Virus record (IMG/VR): IMGVR_UViG_3300030419_006157
Coordinates: 1 to 53,645 of that record
DNA from: a virus
Length of the DNA: 53,645 bases
Direction: 5' to 3' (one strand)
Shown: one piece after another, positions 32,169 through 40,602 of the stretch
Numbering within the stretch: position 1 is the stretch's first letter
How the letters are laid out: the number at the start of each line of letters is the position of its first letter
Notes under the pieces: model-generated
What the model was told of the DNA's origin: nothing
What the model saw: the letters and a program-made list of their open reading frames with translations, nothing else
The model's database searches: none
Position numbers and translations under genes: made by a program

Positions 32169-33258
32169 TCAATACCTCATCTTCAGTCAAGCCCATTATC
32201 CTAGCTTTTATTTCGTCCATACTAGCAAGTTTTTTTGTTTCTTCCTTAAGGGATTCTTTTCTCAGATCTGCCAATTTTATCATTTTTTCTCTATTCTCTT
32301 CGTCTTTCCACATCTGAACCAAGTTTAGAATGCTGGCATTTTCTTGAATCTGTTTGCTCAGGCGGTCACTTCTTTTTACTTTTAGGTCGTTTAAGAGTTT
32401 TTGCTGTCTGGTAACGCATTGATTGTATTCTGTTCTGGCCGTATTATTAGCTTCAATCAAGGTCATAGGTATTCTATTGCCCTGTTCGACTTCTTGATCG
32501 ATTTGCATCTGGATCATTTGAATCGTTTCTTGAATACTTGAAGAAATAATTATTTCAGTGCATAAAACGATATATTGATCTACTTCTTCTTGGGTCAAAT
32601 CAGATTTATCGTTGGTATAACGAACGAAGCTAGACTCGAATAACTCCCTATCTGTTTCTGCCTGATAGGTGTTAATCTGGTGGTTAAACCTATAAGTATT
32701 CATATACCCAATTAAGGAAGATAGCTCCTTTTTTTGGGACGGCTTTAATTTATCTTTGTCTATTTTTTCGGCTACATACTTATTAACTTTAAAGATCGCA
32801 GATAATATAGTTTTCGGGGGTTTATAATGACCAGTTGCAACATCCTCATGCTCTGGCTGTGCGTAAACCAATTGCGGGTCTAAAGTTTTTATTTCTTCTA
32901 GAACTGTCCTAGCCTCTTGACTTAGCGCTGTTAGCTTATCGTTATTATATAAAGCTCTCGTTATTTCTAACGGCTTCATGGTAAGGACGTTATTTTGTAT
33001 GAATTCTTTTTGCTGGTCAGTTAGAGTTTTTGTCCCTTTAGCTTTATACTCGTGAGCGCCACGCGCCTTAAGCGATTTAGAGGCCAAAAACGCTTTTACA
33101 GCCTTTCCTTCCTTGCTCCTGCCGTCTGCACTCTCTATACTAGGAAAAGCCTCTCTAACAAGCTCTAGGAGCGAAGGAGGGTCTTCCTCTCGACTATTCC
33201 AAAGCTCAATCACTCTGGCTTGTTGATCTTCTGTTAGCTCTAATGGTTTCGCGCTCAT
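32161..33258 (-). CDS. Candidate terminase small subunit
   Basis: This 365-residue, almost all-helical protein contains two helix-turn-helix-like segments (LTEDQQARVIELWNSREE near the start and LTDQQKEFIQNNVL... around residue 77). Long coiled-coil helices follow, around 215-330. It lies two genes upstream of TerL in one overlapping operon. Size and helix content exceed typical TerS, so the call rests on position and the N-terminal DNA-binding look. Confidence 0.5.
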   Translation of the reverse strand: MSAKPLELTEDQQARVIELWNSREEDPPSLLELVREAFPSIESADGRSKEGKAVKAFLASKSLKARGAHEYKAKGTKTLTDQQKEFIQNNVLTMKPLEITRALYNNDKLTALSQEARTVLEEIKTLDPQLVYAQPEHEDVATGHYKPPKTILSAIFKVNKYVAEKIDKDKLKPSQKKELSSLIGYMNTYRFNHQINTYQAETDRELFESSFVRYTNDKSDLTQEEVDQYIVLCTEIIISSSIQETIQMIQMQIDQEVEQGNRIPMTLIEANNTARTEYNQCVTRQQKLLNDLKVKRSDRLSKQIQENASILNLVQMWKDEENREKMIKLADLRKESLKEETKKLASMDEIKARIMGLTEDEVLNG

Positions 33259-33959
33259 TATAGATCTATCTCTCCATTATATAAGATTTTTTTGACTTTT
33301 TCTAATATGGTTTTCTTGATGTTCTTTAACTGTTTGTATCCCGGCGCTCTATTTTTCTCCGCGCTCTTATATCCCATTAGTTTTGAAGCTTCTTCTTCTG
33401 ATTTAAACTGTATATATAAAAGGTTGTAAAGTTTCCACTCTATGGGCTTCAGTACTTCTTTCATTTTGTCATGCAGTTGTTTTGACTTAACGTCAAAATT
33501 CATAGTCTCCATAGACATTTGAAATACTTCCTGCTTATGGTTTTCTAAAGATACTGGAAGTTTTGTATCATGGGCTCTTTTTTTTGTTTTTTCCCAGTTA
33601 GCATATAAAGGACATTCGTTACATTGCTTTCCGTATATGGAGCACATGTCAACTCCCTCGGCGGCATCGCACTTTAAACAAGGACGACTAAAACTTCCGT
33701 AGTTGTTCCTTATAAGGTTTTTTATTTGATTTGATATTATCCTATTGAGCCAAGGAGCTAATGGCTTCGCTGGGTCGTACAGATGCCATTTTTTGTATAT
33801 ATGAATCCTTAAAATTTGAGAGACGTCATCGAAATCCATCCAAGACAAAATACTCAAATTCCATTTTCCCCGTCTCTTGAGAATTTCAGTATCTATCTTA
33901 TCAATAACATCTTCAAATTTTGGACTTATTTTTTTACTAGGTTTCTTTTTTCGAGGCAC
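33258..33959 (-). CDS. Phage sigma-70-family factor with Cys cluster
   Basis: This 233-residue protein starts at GTG 33959. Residues about 35-85 (MDFDDVSQILRIHIYKKWHLYDPAKPLAPWLNRIISNQIKNLIR) match sigma region 2 with the usual F..W...I..N pattern. The C-terminal part (LKPIEWKLYNLLYIQFKSEEEASKLMGY) matches region 4. Between them is a Cys-rich insert with CLKC, then C, C, and CNEC, likely a zinc site. It probably directs host RNA polymerase to late promoters; the GTGTAA elements listed here are candidate targets. It overlaps genes on both sides. Confidence 0.75.
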   Translation of the reverse strand: MPRKKKPSKKISPKFEDVIDKIDTEILKRRGKWNLSILSWMDFDDVSQILRIHIYKKWHLYDPAKPLAPWLNRIISNQIKNLIRNNYGSFSRPCLKCDAAEGVDMCSIYGKQCNECPLYANWEKTKKRAHDTKLPVSLENHKQEVFQMSMETMNFDVKSKQLHDKMKEVLKPIEWKLYNLLYIQFKSEEEASKLMGYKSAEKNRAPGYKQLKNIKKTILEKVKKILYNGEIDL

Positions 33960-34360
33960 TATTCGCTATTTTTTTCCCTAAGCGACCCGGCCTCGGCTCT
34001 GAACTGTTCCATGTTTTGCTGGGCCGTAGGCCCTTCGCTTCTAGGGGTCGAGACATCGCTTTTAGGCTCAACGTCCATAGAAGACCCCTTGAATATGGAA
34101 CCTAGAGTTTCTGAGTTCTGAGAGTCGGGTTCAAAATCATAATCCAGCCCTTTCATAGATTGGAAGTCTGGCACTCCTTCTGCGTCGTATTCCACATCAA
34201 ACCCCAAACCTTCTTTATCAAAGTCGGGCTTTTCATCTACGGGGGTAGGCTTAGACGACGCTTTACTAACGGTTAGCCCATGACCACAGTTAGGGCAAAA
34301 ATTGGGCTTTTTACTAGCAAACTCAATCTTAGTACCACAATCTGGACAATAAGTTTTCAT
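33959..34360 (-). CDS. Zinc-ribbon protein with acidic disordered tail
   Basis: A 133-residue protein from ATG 34360. Residues 1-30 hold two CPxCG knuckles (YCPDCGTKIEF, FCPNCGHGL) forming one zinc ribbon. The rest is Asp/Glu/Ser/Pro-rich and probably disordered. Its stop overlaps the GTG of the sigma factor gene (TAGTG), so the two are made together. A transcription accessory role alongside the sigma factor is possible but not shown. Confidence 0.7.
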   Translation of the reverse strand: MKTYCPDCGTKIEFASKKPNFCPNCGHGLTVSKASSKPTPVDEKPDFDKEGLGFDVEYDAEGVPDFQSMKGLDYDFEPDSQNSETLGSIFKGSSMDVEPKSDVSTPRSEGPTAQQNMEQFRAEAGSLREKNSE

Positions 34361-34408
34361 AATACAAAACAATGTTAACACACAAAATTTTAAAAATCTA
34401 ATATTTAG

Positions 34409-34414
34409 GTGTAA
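34409..34414 (+). promoter_or_regulatory. Plus-strand GTGTAA element
   Basis: AGGTGTAAATATAGACGTC is followed by ATG 34426, with 11 nt spacing. This is the only plus-strand member of the GTGTAA set, and it precedes the only plus-strand gene of this neighbourhood. Confidence 0.5.
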
Positions 34415-34425
34415 ATATAGACGTC

Positions 34426-34611
34426 ATGAGCAAAGAAGAAGTTCTAAGGGATTTCGAAAAAATTTTAGAATTAAGTATTAAATATTGTAGTGGAGATAAT
34501 CTAAAAGATAGAGAGCTTAATGAATTTGTAGAAAATTTAGCGCAGCAGATAAACGCCAAAGCCCATCTGGTTAAGAAGCGCGTCAAGCGAACAAGTGGTA
34601 ACGTAGTCTGA
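34426..34611 (+). CDS. Small charged protein, unknown function
   Basis: This 61-residue helical protein begins MSKEEVLRDFEKILELSIKY and has a basic end (LVKKRVKRTSGNVV). It is flanked by minus-strand genes on both sides. Evidence that it is real: a GTGTAA element 11 nt upstream, ordinary residue composition and almost no overlap with neighbours. No ribosome binding site is obvious and no family is recognised. Confidence 0.55.
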   Translation: MSKEEVLRDFEKILELSIKYCSGDNLKDRELNEFVENLAQQINAKAHLVKKRVKRTSGNVV

Positions 34612-34624
34612 GCGCCACTACAAA

Positions 34625-35677
34625 TTAACGAAACTTAAGAAGATTTTCAAAGCACTCTCTATATTCGAGAGGTATAACTCTCTTTGCGTAATCGTCGCAC
34701 ACCCTAAAGCAAACATCTTTTTTACCTGTGTGAAAACAGCTTAAAGCATACTCCAAGGGGATTTTGTAATCTCTTGCGGTTTTATCTACAAACAAAATGT
34801 CTTCTGACTCAGGTTTTGCTAAGTACTCCAAGCTCATATCGTGGGAAAACTTATAAAGCTCTTTTCTCCTAAAGTAAGTGATTACTCTATACGCAGCCTC
34901 AAATCTAAAAGGTCTAAATTTTAAAGCGTCAATGTATAAGCCTATTGGGTAATTCAAATCTTCTGGATTTTTAGAGATGCATTCCGCTCTTCTCAACTTT
35001 GATATGTACGTCTCTTCATCCCAGCCACTCATTTCCGAGCGCCTTTTATACATGTCAGAAGCTTTTTCAAGCTCCCCATTGCACCCATAAGACTGAGCTA
35101 AATAAAAAACATCTCTAGGGTTATTAGGGTTATCTTTGACTGATTTCTCTAATAAGGATATATCCTCTTGATTCTTGTATGAATGTCTAGATCCGTCACT
35201 ATAGTGAATTAAAGCTATTAAATCCGTGGAGCCAGTATTAATGTCTCCTTCTCCTATTATGTATTCATGAGTAACTCCTTCGTACCTCCAATCTATATCT
35301 CCCTTCACTAGCATTTTTTGTCGGAAGTACATATCTCCTTCATATTTAAGCATGTAAGAAGTATGGTATAGCTCATCCATGAAGTTTAGATCATTAACGC
35401 GCAACTCCATATCAGCGTCTATTAGAAGTATGTAGTCCGCTTTATTAGAGCATAACTTCATCAACTCGGATCTATTGTGGCCGAAATCTTTCCATTCGGC
35501 TTCATGAAGCTCTCCGGGGATATTTCGAAGCTTGTCGGATATTATTTCTTTGGTCTTATCTGTGGAGCCAGTGTCACATATGACCCAGTAGTCAATGTGA
35601 TTCTTAAATGAGTTGATGCATCTCTCGATGACATGTTCCTCATTTTTAACGATAAGAGCTACACAAAGGGTACTCAC
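34625..35677 (-). CDS. Family 2 glycosyltransferase with C-terminal helical repeats
   Basis: This 350-residue protein starts at GTG 35677. ALIVKNEEHVIERCINSF, ICDTGSTDKTKEI and ILLIDADME (DxD, about residue 86) are the canonical GT2 nucleotide-sugar site. The C-terminal half has TPR-like helices (DVFYLAQSYGCNGELEKASDMY), as in SunS-like and other two-domain GT2 enzymes. The acceptor is unknown. A sigma70-like TTGAAA-17-TACTAT lies just upstream. Confidence 0.85.
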   Translation of the reverse strand: MSTLCVALIVKNEEHVIERCINSFKNHIDYWVICDTGSTDKTKEIISDKLRNIPGELHEAEWKDFGHNRSELMKLCSNKADYILLIDADMELRVNDLNFMDELYHTSYMLKYEGDMYFRQKMLVKGDIDWRYEGVTHEYIIGEGDINTGSTDLIALIHYSDGSRHSYKNQEDISLLEKSVKDNPNNPRDVFYLAQSYGCNGELEKASDMYKRRSEMSGWDEETYISKLRRAECISKNPEDLNYPIGLYIDALKFRPFRFEAAYRVITYFRRKELYKFSHDMSLEYLAKPESEDILFVDKTARDYKIPLEYALSCFHTGKKDVCFRVCDDYAKRVIPLEYRECFENLLKFR

Positions 35678-35720
35678 GACCCCATAGTATATCCAAGAAC
35701 GTATTTTTTCAATTAAAGCT

Positions 35721-35906
35721 TCAGCAATCGTAATCTTTCTTAGTCCAAGAGCTATCTTCCATGCCTTTTATTTTTTTAACCCATTCTTTTTTGCTGGCAT
35801 CTTGATACCTGTTTAGAAAGGACTGCAATTCGATTTCAGCTTGCTTATTACTAATTCTAACTACGTCTTGTTCTCCATTTTCGTATTTTACATTTATCTT
35901 AACCAT
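35721..35906 (-). CDS. Small protein, unknown function
   Basis: A 61-residue protein from ATG 35906 (MVKINVKYENGEQDVVRIS), overlapping the stop of the gene before it as TAATG. An upstream start would give 80 residues but would overlap that gene. It looks like a short beta strand pair followed by helices with many Lys and Trp residues. Not recognised. Confidence 0.6.
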   Translation of the reverse strand: MVKINVKYENGEQDVVRISNKQAEIELQSFLNRYQDASKKEWVKKIKGMEDSSWTKKDYDC

Positions 35907-36076
35907 TAAACTAAATGATGTAGTGACCAATCTGCATTTTCCCCCCATTTGGAGCGAACCCATTCACCCGCTTGATCTCTTGCTTCGTCTTCTGTCTTTT
36001 TGCTAAATAACCTAGAGGCAACTTTGTCTCCTTCGGAGTAAACGATAGCCACCCAATTTTCCGATTTTTGATTCAT
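35906..36076 (-). CDS. Small protein, unknown function (56 residues)
   Basis: This 56-codon frame starts at ATG 36076 (MNQKSENWVAIVYSEGDKVA) and ends with TAA overlapping the next ATG. The composition (WVAIVYSEG, then ARDQAGEWVRSKWG) is that of a compact folded protein and similar to small phage hypotheticals. It follows PhoH with almost no gap, so it is probably part of the same transcript. Confidence 0.65.
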   Translation of the reverse strand: MNQKSENWVAIVYSEGDKVASRLFSKKTEDEARDQAGEWVRSKWGENADWSLHHLV

Positions 36077-36077
36077 C

Positions 36078-36863
36078 TTATTTGGCCTTTAAGCTTTTTA
36101 GCTTTTTGGTCAGAAACTTAACTAGCTCCGATCTCATAATGTCTTCCTCGTCGAAAGTAAAAGTATGGATCCCCATCTCCTGACTCTGCTGATCAGTGAA
36201 TATCTTAATCATGGACTCGAAAGCTCCACGCTGGTCTTGATGCCTTAAATCGGTTTGCATTGGATCAGCCAGTATAAAGCATTTACTGTTTTTTCCCATT
36301 CTGGTTAAAACAGTTGTAATTTCCTTAGCAGTAGAATTTTGCGCTTCATCCAAAATGATGCACTTTGCATCCCAGTGGAGTCCTCTAGCAAAATTAACAG
36401 GGAACATTGAGATTCTACCTTCCGACTCAAGTTTTTCTGCTCTCGTCGTTGCTAACAACTCATCTAACTTATCTAGAAAAGGTAAATTGTAGAAACGAAG
36501 TTTATCTTCCGCGCTTCCGGGAAGGAAGCCGAGTTTAGCTTCGCTACTTTCAACTGCTGACCTCAGATACATTATATCCGAGATAACTTTCATGTTCAGT
36601 AATTGTAAGCCGCAATATACAGACAATAACGTTTTACTTGTCCCTGCCGGACCGTTCACGAACATTATTTTTGTGTCCGGATGTAGAGCCACCTTAAAGA
36701 AACTTTTTTGATTTTCCGTCCAAGGGAAAGACTTTACCTTAATTTGTCTTTTTATAGGATTCTCGGTAAATGCGGGACTCAAGGCTTCTTCAATTTCGGC
36801 TAGAGCTTCTGCTTTTTGCTTGGATTTAGTAGGGTGTTTGGATGATCCAGATTTTCGCGCCAT
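36078..36863 (-). CDS. phoH: PhoH-family ATPase
   Basis: This 261-residue protein has Walker A GPAGTSKT (residues 71-78), RSAVESSEAKLGFLPGS, Walker B CIILDEAQN followed by T..E..T.LTRMGKNSK and ADPMQTDLR. These are characteristic PhoH motifs and are common in marine phages. The first 40 residues are Lys-rich and variable. PhoH's role in phage is not settled; RNA metabolism has been proposed for the family. A GTGTAA element is 12 nt upstream. Confidence 0.9.
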   Translation of the reverse strand: MARKSGSSKHPTKSKQKAEALAEIEEALSPAFTENPIKRQIKVKSFPWTENQKSFFKVALHPDTKIMFVNGPAGTSKTLLSVYCGLQLLNMKVISDIMYLRSAVESSEAKLGFLPGSAEDKLRFYNLPFLDKLDELLATTRAEKLESEGRISMFPVNFARGLHWDAKCIILDEAQNSTAKEITTVLTRMGKNSKCFILADPMQTDLRHQDQRGAFESMIKIFTDQQSQEMGIHTFTFDEEDIMRSELVKFLTKKLKSLKAK

Positions 36864-36875
36864 AACTAATTTTAT

Positions 36876-36881
36876 TTACAC
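36876..36881 (-). promoter_or_regulatory. Candidate late promoter element GTGTAA
   Basis: Minus-strand GTGTAAATAAAATTAGTT ends at the PhoH ATG, with 12 nt between hexamer and ATG. Confidence 0.55.
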
Positions 36882-36919
36882 TTGATACCACGAAAGGGTT
36901 AATTATTCATGGTCTTTAT

Positions 36920-38416
36920 TTAGTTTTTGTTTTTTAACTTTTTTCTGTAAGTGAATGTTGCTTCTTGATCTTCTAGCCATTGAAGTAGGTTTTCGTTATC
37001 AATAGAAAAACCGTTTTTAATGTATTTCAATAATCTTCTATTATTACCCCTAGGATAAGCGTCTCGTATAGAGTTTCTAATTAAAATTTTATTAGTTATA
37101 TCATTCTCAAAGGTCGGATAACAAAAGAATTCTCCTTCGCTATCTAGTGCTGCCATTTCTATAGTAAAATCAAACCAACTAATACACTCTTGAGGGGTGG
37201 TGGCGTAACAAGTTGGGTCGCCAGACTTTCCGTCCCAGCACCCAATATCCATTGAATGATATTTATACTTTGCTCCTTGAGCTAAATGACCATATTCTTC
37301 TGGAACACCTTTTGTAGTTAGATCAAAGACTGCGCCACGATCTCTAGGTAATTCGCTAATAACTTTAAATTGTTTCCATTTTAAATAGTTAATAGTCTTA
37401 TCGCGCTCTTTTGTGTTTGGGAAAAATATATCTATATCTTTTGGCGTCATACCTCCAGTAACAAAGTAATCTCTTATAGCTCCACTAGCTATCCAAAAAT
37501 ATTTAGAGCCAGATTCCTTAATCAAATCAACAAAAGGCTTCAAGTGACTTTTTAGCCCTTCAACATTTATCGCTTTAACTTTAGCTTTATAGTTTAAATT
37601 GATTCTCTTGATTGGTTCATTCATTGTTTCAAATCCTCTAGTTAAAAACTTATCATATTTGCGATAGTCAGCATCCTTTTCTAGTCGTTCTTTTGTAGCT
37701 TCTGATATTTCTCCCGAATCGTAATAAAATTGGTATCCTTTACTCCCGCTGGCATTCTTCTTTTCCGCTGGGACATACTCATGGTGAAAATAATTTAACA
37801 AGAAATTTTTAAAATTATTATCGTTAAACTCTGCCACGTAGTTTATTTCATCTATGTAATCCGGCAATGTCCATAAATTGCGAGCGTCCTCATCTGTAAT
37901 CAAAAAATTAAAGAAAGTATCTAATGAAACTTTTCGTGGGTCCGACTGCCCCGACATTGATTCTATTTCTTTTCTTAAGGGGTTCGCCAAGTCTTCTGCG
38001 TCATGGCGCTTCCTTTGACTCTTTGACCAAGAGTACAAAGAGCAAATGATATCCTTTGGGTCTCTAAGGAATGTAAAAGTAAACCATCCATTGTCATTGA
38101 AGGCTTTAATGGTTTCAGGACACCAATTAATCATATGGTTATGGGCAAAGCCAGACTCAATATTTTTTGTAGCTATTTCCAGTAGCTCTTCCTTCGTCCA
38201 ATCTCTATGAAGGTTTCGCTTCACCTCTTTCTGGGAAAAGTCCCACCAAGAATTAAACTGAGGTATTTTTGGTATAACAAAATCTCGTAAATATTTTTGA
38301 GTATACACTCCCGCACATTTGCCATAGTGAATGAAAGCTATCTTTTTAGGCGCATGTTTCCAAAGACCCGTATTCGGATCTACTTCTCCCCCCTCAACTA
38401 CTGAACTTCGGCTCAT
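36920..38416 (-). CDS. Sulfotransferase-nucleotidyltransferase fusion
   Basis: This 498-residue protein is a two-domain fusion. Residues about 22-260 are a sulfotransferase paralogous to 6205-6873 (KIAFIHYGKCAGVY; FTFLRDPKDIICSLYSWSK; RNLWTLPDYIDEI). Residues about 280-498 contain SGAIRDYF...PKDIDIFFPN, the G..R...D.D pattern of polymerase-beta-type nucleotidyltransferases, and later SMDIGCWDG. One protein thus joins sulfate transfer with a nucleotidyl transfer domain, which I have not met before. Its stop and start overlap the lipoprotein gene by ATGA. Substrates are unknown. Confidence 0.75.
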   Translation of the reverse strand: MSRSSVVEGGEVDPNTGLWKHAPKKIAFIHYGKCAGVYTQKYLRDFVIPKIPQFNSWWDFSQKEVKRNLHRDWTKEELLEIATKNIESGFAHNHMINWCPETIKAFNDNGWFTFTFLRDPKDIICSLYSWSKSQRKRHDAEDLANPLRKEIESMSGQSDPRKVSLDTFFNFLITDEDARNLWTLPDYIDEINYVAEFNDNNFKNFLLNYFHHEYVPAEKKNASGSKGYQFYYDSGEISEATKERLEKDADYRKYDKFLTRGFETMNEPIKRINLNYKAKVKAINVEGLKSHLKPFVDLIKESGSKYFWIASGAIRDYFVTGGMTPKDIDIFFPNTKERDKTINYLKWKQFKVISELPRDRGAVFDLTTKGVPEEYGHLAQGAKYKYHSMDIGCWDGKSGDPTCYATTPQECISWFDFTIEMAALDSEGEFFCYPTFENDITNKILIRNSIRDAYPRGNNRRLLKYIKNGFSIDNENLLQWLEDQEATFTYRKKLKNKN

Positions 38417-38688
38417 CTCATGATTAGGAACAAGAGCTTTCTAGCTATAATTAACACAATTAATATAATTACGGCTATAATGCAATAAAGCTTAAGGCTA
38501 GGCACACTACCTTGTTCACTTTCATTTGGGGATTTTGGAAAAATTCGTATACCATTAGGTTTTTTTTCGACTTTTTCGACCTTGGGGTCTGAATCAGTTA
38601 TCCCGATAGTATCCGTCACTTTCTTCAATACCGAGCAAGACGTTAGAAGAACGATAATCAAAGATAATAATATGATGTACCTGTTCAC
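38413..38688 (-). CDS. Small lipoprotein with C-terminal TM (u-spanin-like)
   Basis: A 91-residue protein from GTG 38688, chosen because AAAGGATAAA precedes it; longer in-frame starts lack this and overlap the divergent gene. It has a signal sequence with lipobox LLTSC near residue 18, a short polar linker rich in Lys, Pro and Ser, and a C-terminal TM helix LYCIIAVIILIVLIIA. The lipid anchor plus C-terminal TM is the u-spanin topology. It is far from the lysis cassette, which contains a second, longer protein of the same layout. Confidence 0.6.
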   Translation of the reverse strand: MNRYIILLSLIIVLLTSCSVLKKVTDTIGITDSDPKVEKVEKKPNGIRIFPKSPNESEQGSVPSLKLYCIIAVIILIVLIIARKLLFLIMR

Positions 38689-38696
38689 TTTATCCT

Positions 38697-38702
38697 TTAC
38701 AC
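38697..38702 (-). promoter_or_regulatory. Candidate late promoter element GTGTAA
   Basis: Minus-strand GTGTAAAGGATAAA directly precedes the GTG start at 38688 (8 nt spacing) and contains the ribosome binding site AAAGGA. Confidence 0.5.
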
Positions 38703-38737
38703 TTATTTTGTTTTCATCTAATTTTCTGGGGTTTTTA

Positions 38738-39604
38738 ATGAAAATCGCACTCGTAGCATCCGAAGGTAACAAAACTGCGAAATGGTCTACCCCCATAGGT
38801 CTATCGAAGGCCTTTTCTAAAAAAGGGCATGATGTTGATAATTATTACTTAAACGCAAAACAATGTGATTTCTCTAAAATAGAAGAAAATTCAGATGGGT
38901 ATGATTTAATCTTTTTCTGTTGGTGCGGTCCATCTCCATCATTTGACGAAAATTTAAAAAAATTAAAATCTAAAACCGAAACCCCCGTATACCTAGAGCT
39001 TGGAGATGAACCTCAAACCTATACCCACAACCAGCAAAGAATAAATCATGTTGATGCATTCTTCACACCGGACCTGAGATGCCACATGCATTATCGCGGG
39101 AGAAATCTCCCATCGCATTGGATGACTCATTGGTGTGATGATGAAATTTTTTATAAAACAAACACTGAAAGAGAAAATATCTGCGTAACGACCTGCATAG
39201 GCGAAAGGCCTTTACTTCACATGTTTTCCAGATCTTATGGAGGTAAATTCATAAATAAGAAAGTAAGTGATTATGAGAATACTGAGTTTTATAACTCTGG
39301 CACAATTACTTACCAATTTGCTAGATTTGATGAAATAACCAGAAGGATATTTGAAGCAGGGGGTTGTGGTAATGCAATAATTACAAATAGAATATCCCCT
39401 GATACTGGAATATATGATCTTTTTAAGGAAGATGAAGATATATGCTACTTCTCCAATGAAGGAGAAGCTATTGAAAAAATGAGAAAACTGTATAATGATG
39501 ACGATTACAGAAATCACCTAGCAAATAACATCTATAAAAAAATAAAAGAAAAACATTTGGTCGGTAATCGTATAGATCAGATACTAGAAGTTCTCGAAGG
39601 ATGA
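38738..39604 (+). CDS. CgeB-like glycosyltransferase
   Basis: A 288-residue protein from ATG 38738; an earlier start would run through the divergent lipoprotein gene. The C-terminal RIFEAGGCGNAIITNRI and LFKEDEDICYFSNEGEAIEKMRKLY match the Glyco_trans_1_2 (CgeB) nucleotide-binding region, GT-B fold. The N-terminus (IALVASEGNKTAKWSTPIGL) fits the acceptor domain. It is the first gene of a four-gene plus-strand operon. Its stop overlaps the next start (ATGA). Confidence 0.8.
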   Translation: MKIALVASEGNKTAKWSTPIGLSKAFSKKGHDVDNYYLNAKQCDFSKIEENSDGYDLIFFCWCGPSPSFDENLKKLKSKTETPVYLELGDEPQTYTHNQQRINHVDAFFTPDLRCHMHYRGRNLPSHWMTHWCDDEIFYKTNTERENICVTTCIGERPLLHMFSRSYGGKFINKKVSDYENTEFYNSGTITYQFARFDEITRRIFEAGGCGNAIITNRISPDTGIYDLFKEDEDICYFSNEGEAIEKMRKLYNDDDYRNHLANNIYKKIKEKHLVGNRIDQILEVLEG

Positions 39605-40602
39605 AGATAATTCTAACAGGTGCAGCAGGGCTACTAGGTTGCCATCTTACAAGACATCTACTCAAAAAAGGGCATACTGTAATAGGTATAGATAATCTCT
39701 CTGGTGGATATAAAGATTTCTTGCCAGAAGATGAGAAGTTTCACTTTTTCAAATACGACTTGGGGGCAAATACTGATTCTCGCGAATTAATAAATAGCAC
39801 TTTTGATCAGTTCAAACCAGAAGTGGTGTACCACTTAGCCGCTTACGCAGCAGAAGGGCTATCCCCATTCATTAGAAACTACAATTATGTCAATAATGTC
39901 TTATCTTCTGTTAATTTAATAAATGCATGTGTTGAGTATGAATGTAAATTGATTTTTACATCCTCTATGGCTGTCTACGGGCAACAGAAGCCGCCTTTTA
40001 GAGAAGATATGAGGCCAAACCCTATAGACCCCTATGGGATTGCTAAATACGCCGTAGAAATGGATCTAGAGCAAGCACACAGGCAATTTGAGTTGCAATA
40101 TAATATAGTAAGACCTCATAACGTGTTAGGTACTTATCAAAATATCTGGGATAGGTACAGAAACGTAATAGGGATCTTTATTAGAAGGGCGTTAAACAAC
40201 GAGCCATTGAGAATTTACGGCGACGGAGAGCAAACTCGCGCATTTTCTGATATTTCTTATTATATGGAGCCATTTGAAAAGCTCATGGAGAATCATAACG
40301 GTGAAACCTTCAACATCGGGGCGGATAAATATTGGTCTATTAATGAAGTTGCACTACTTGTGCAAAAAATAGCATCAAAACACAACTATAATGTCCAAAT
40401 AGAGCACGTAGAGCCAAGACACGAGGCAAAACATGCTTATTGTGATCACTCCAAGGCTAAAGAGCTTTTAGAATTCAAAGATGAAACAAACTTAAATGTA
40501 TTAATTGAAGAAATGTTCAATTGGGCTATGGCTCAACCAAATAGAGAAGTAAAAGATCTTAAATATGAATTAACAAAAAATATATACTCCTATTGGAAAT
40601 GA
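39601..40602 (+). CDS. NAD-dependent nucleotide-sugar epimerase/dehydratase
   Basis: This 333-residue extended SDR has the Rossmann motif TGAAGLLG (residues 6-13) and the catalytic pair Y145-x3-K149 in PYGIAKYAVE, with SS(M)AVYG before it. It resembles UDP-glucose 4-epimerase and related enzymes. It would supply the sugar nucleotide used by the flanking glycosyltransferases. ATGA overlaps at both ends couple it tightly to them. Confidence 0.9.
   Translation: MKIILTGAAGLLGCHLTRHLLKKGHTVIGIDNLSGGYKDFLPEDEKFHFFKYDLGANTDSRELINSTFDQFKPEVVYHLAAYAAEGLSPFIRNYNYVNNVLSSVNLINACVEYECKLIFTSSMAVYGQQKPPFREDMRPNPIDPYGIAKYAVEMDLEQAHRQFELQYNIVRPHNVLGTYQNIWDRYRNVIGIFIRRALNNEPLRIYGDGEQTRAFSDISYYMEPFEKLMENHNGETFNIGADKYWSINEVALLVQKIASKHNYNVQIEHVEPRHEAKHAYCDHSKAKELLEFKDETNLNVLIEEMFNWAMAQPNREVKDLKYELTKNIYSYWK

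Noticed and set aside
38689-38796. Longer N-terminus for the lipoprotein gene at 38413-38688
   Set aside because: It would place the lipobox far from the start, lacks a ribosome binding site and overlaps the divergent glycosyltransferase gene.
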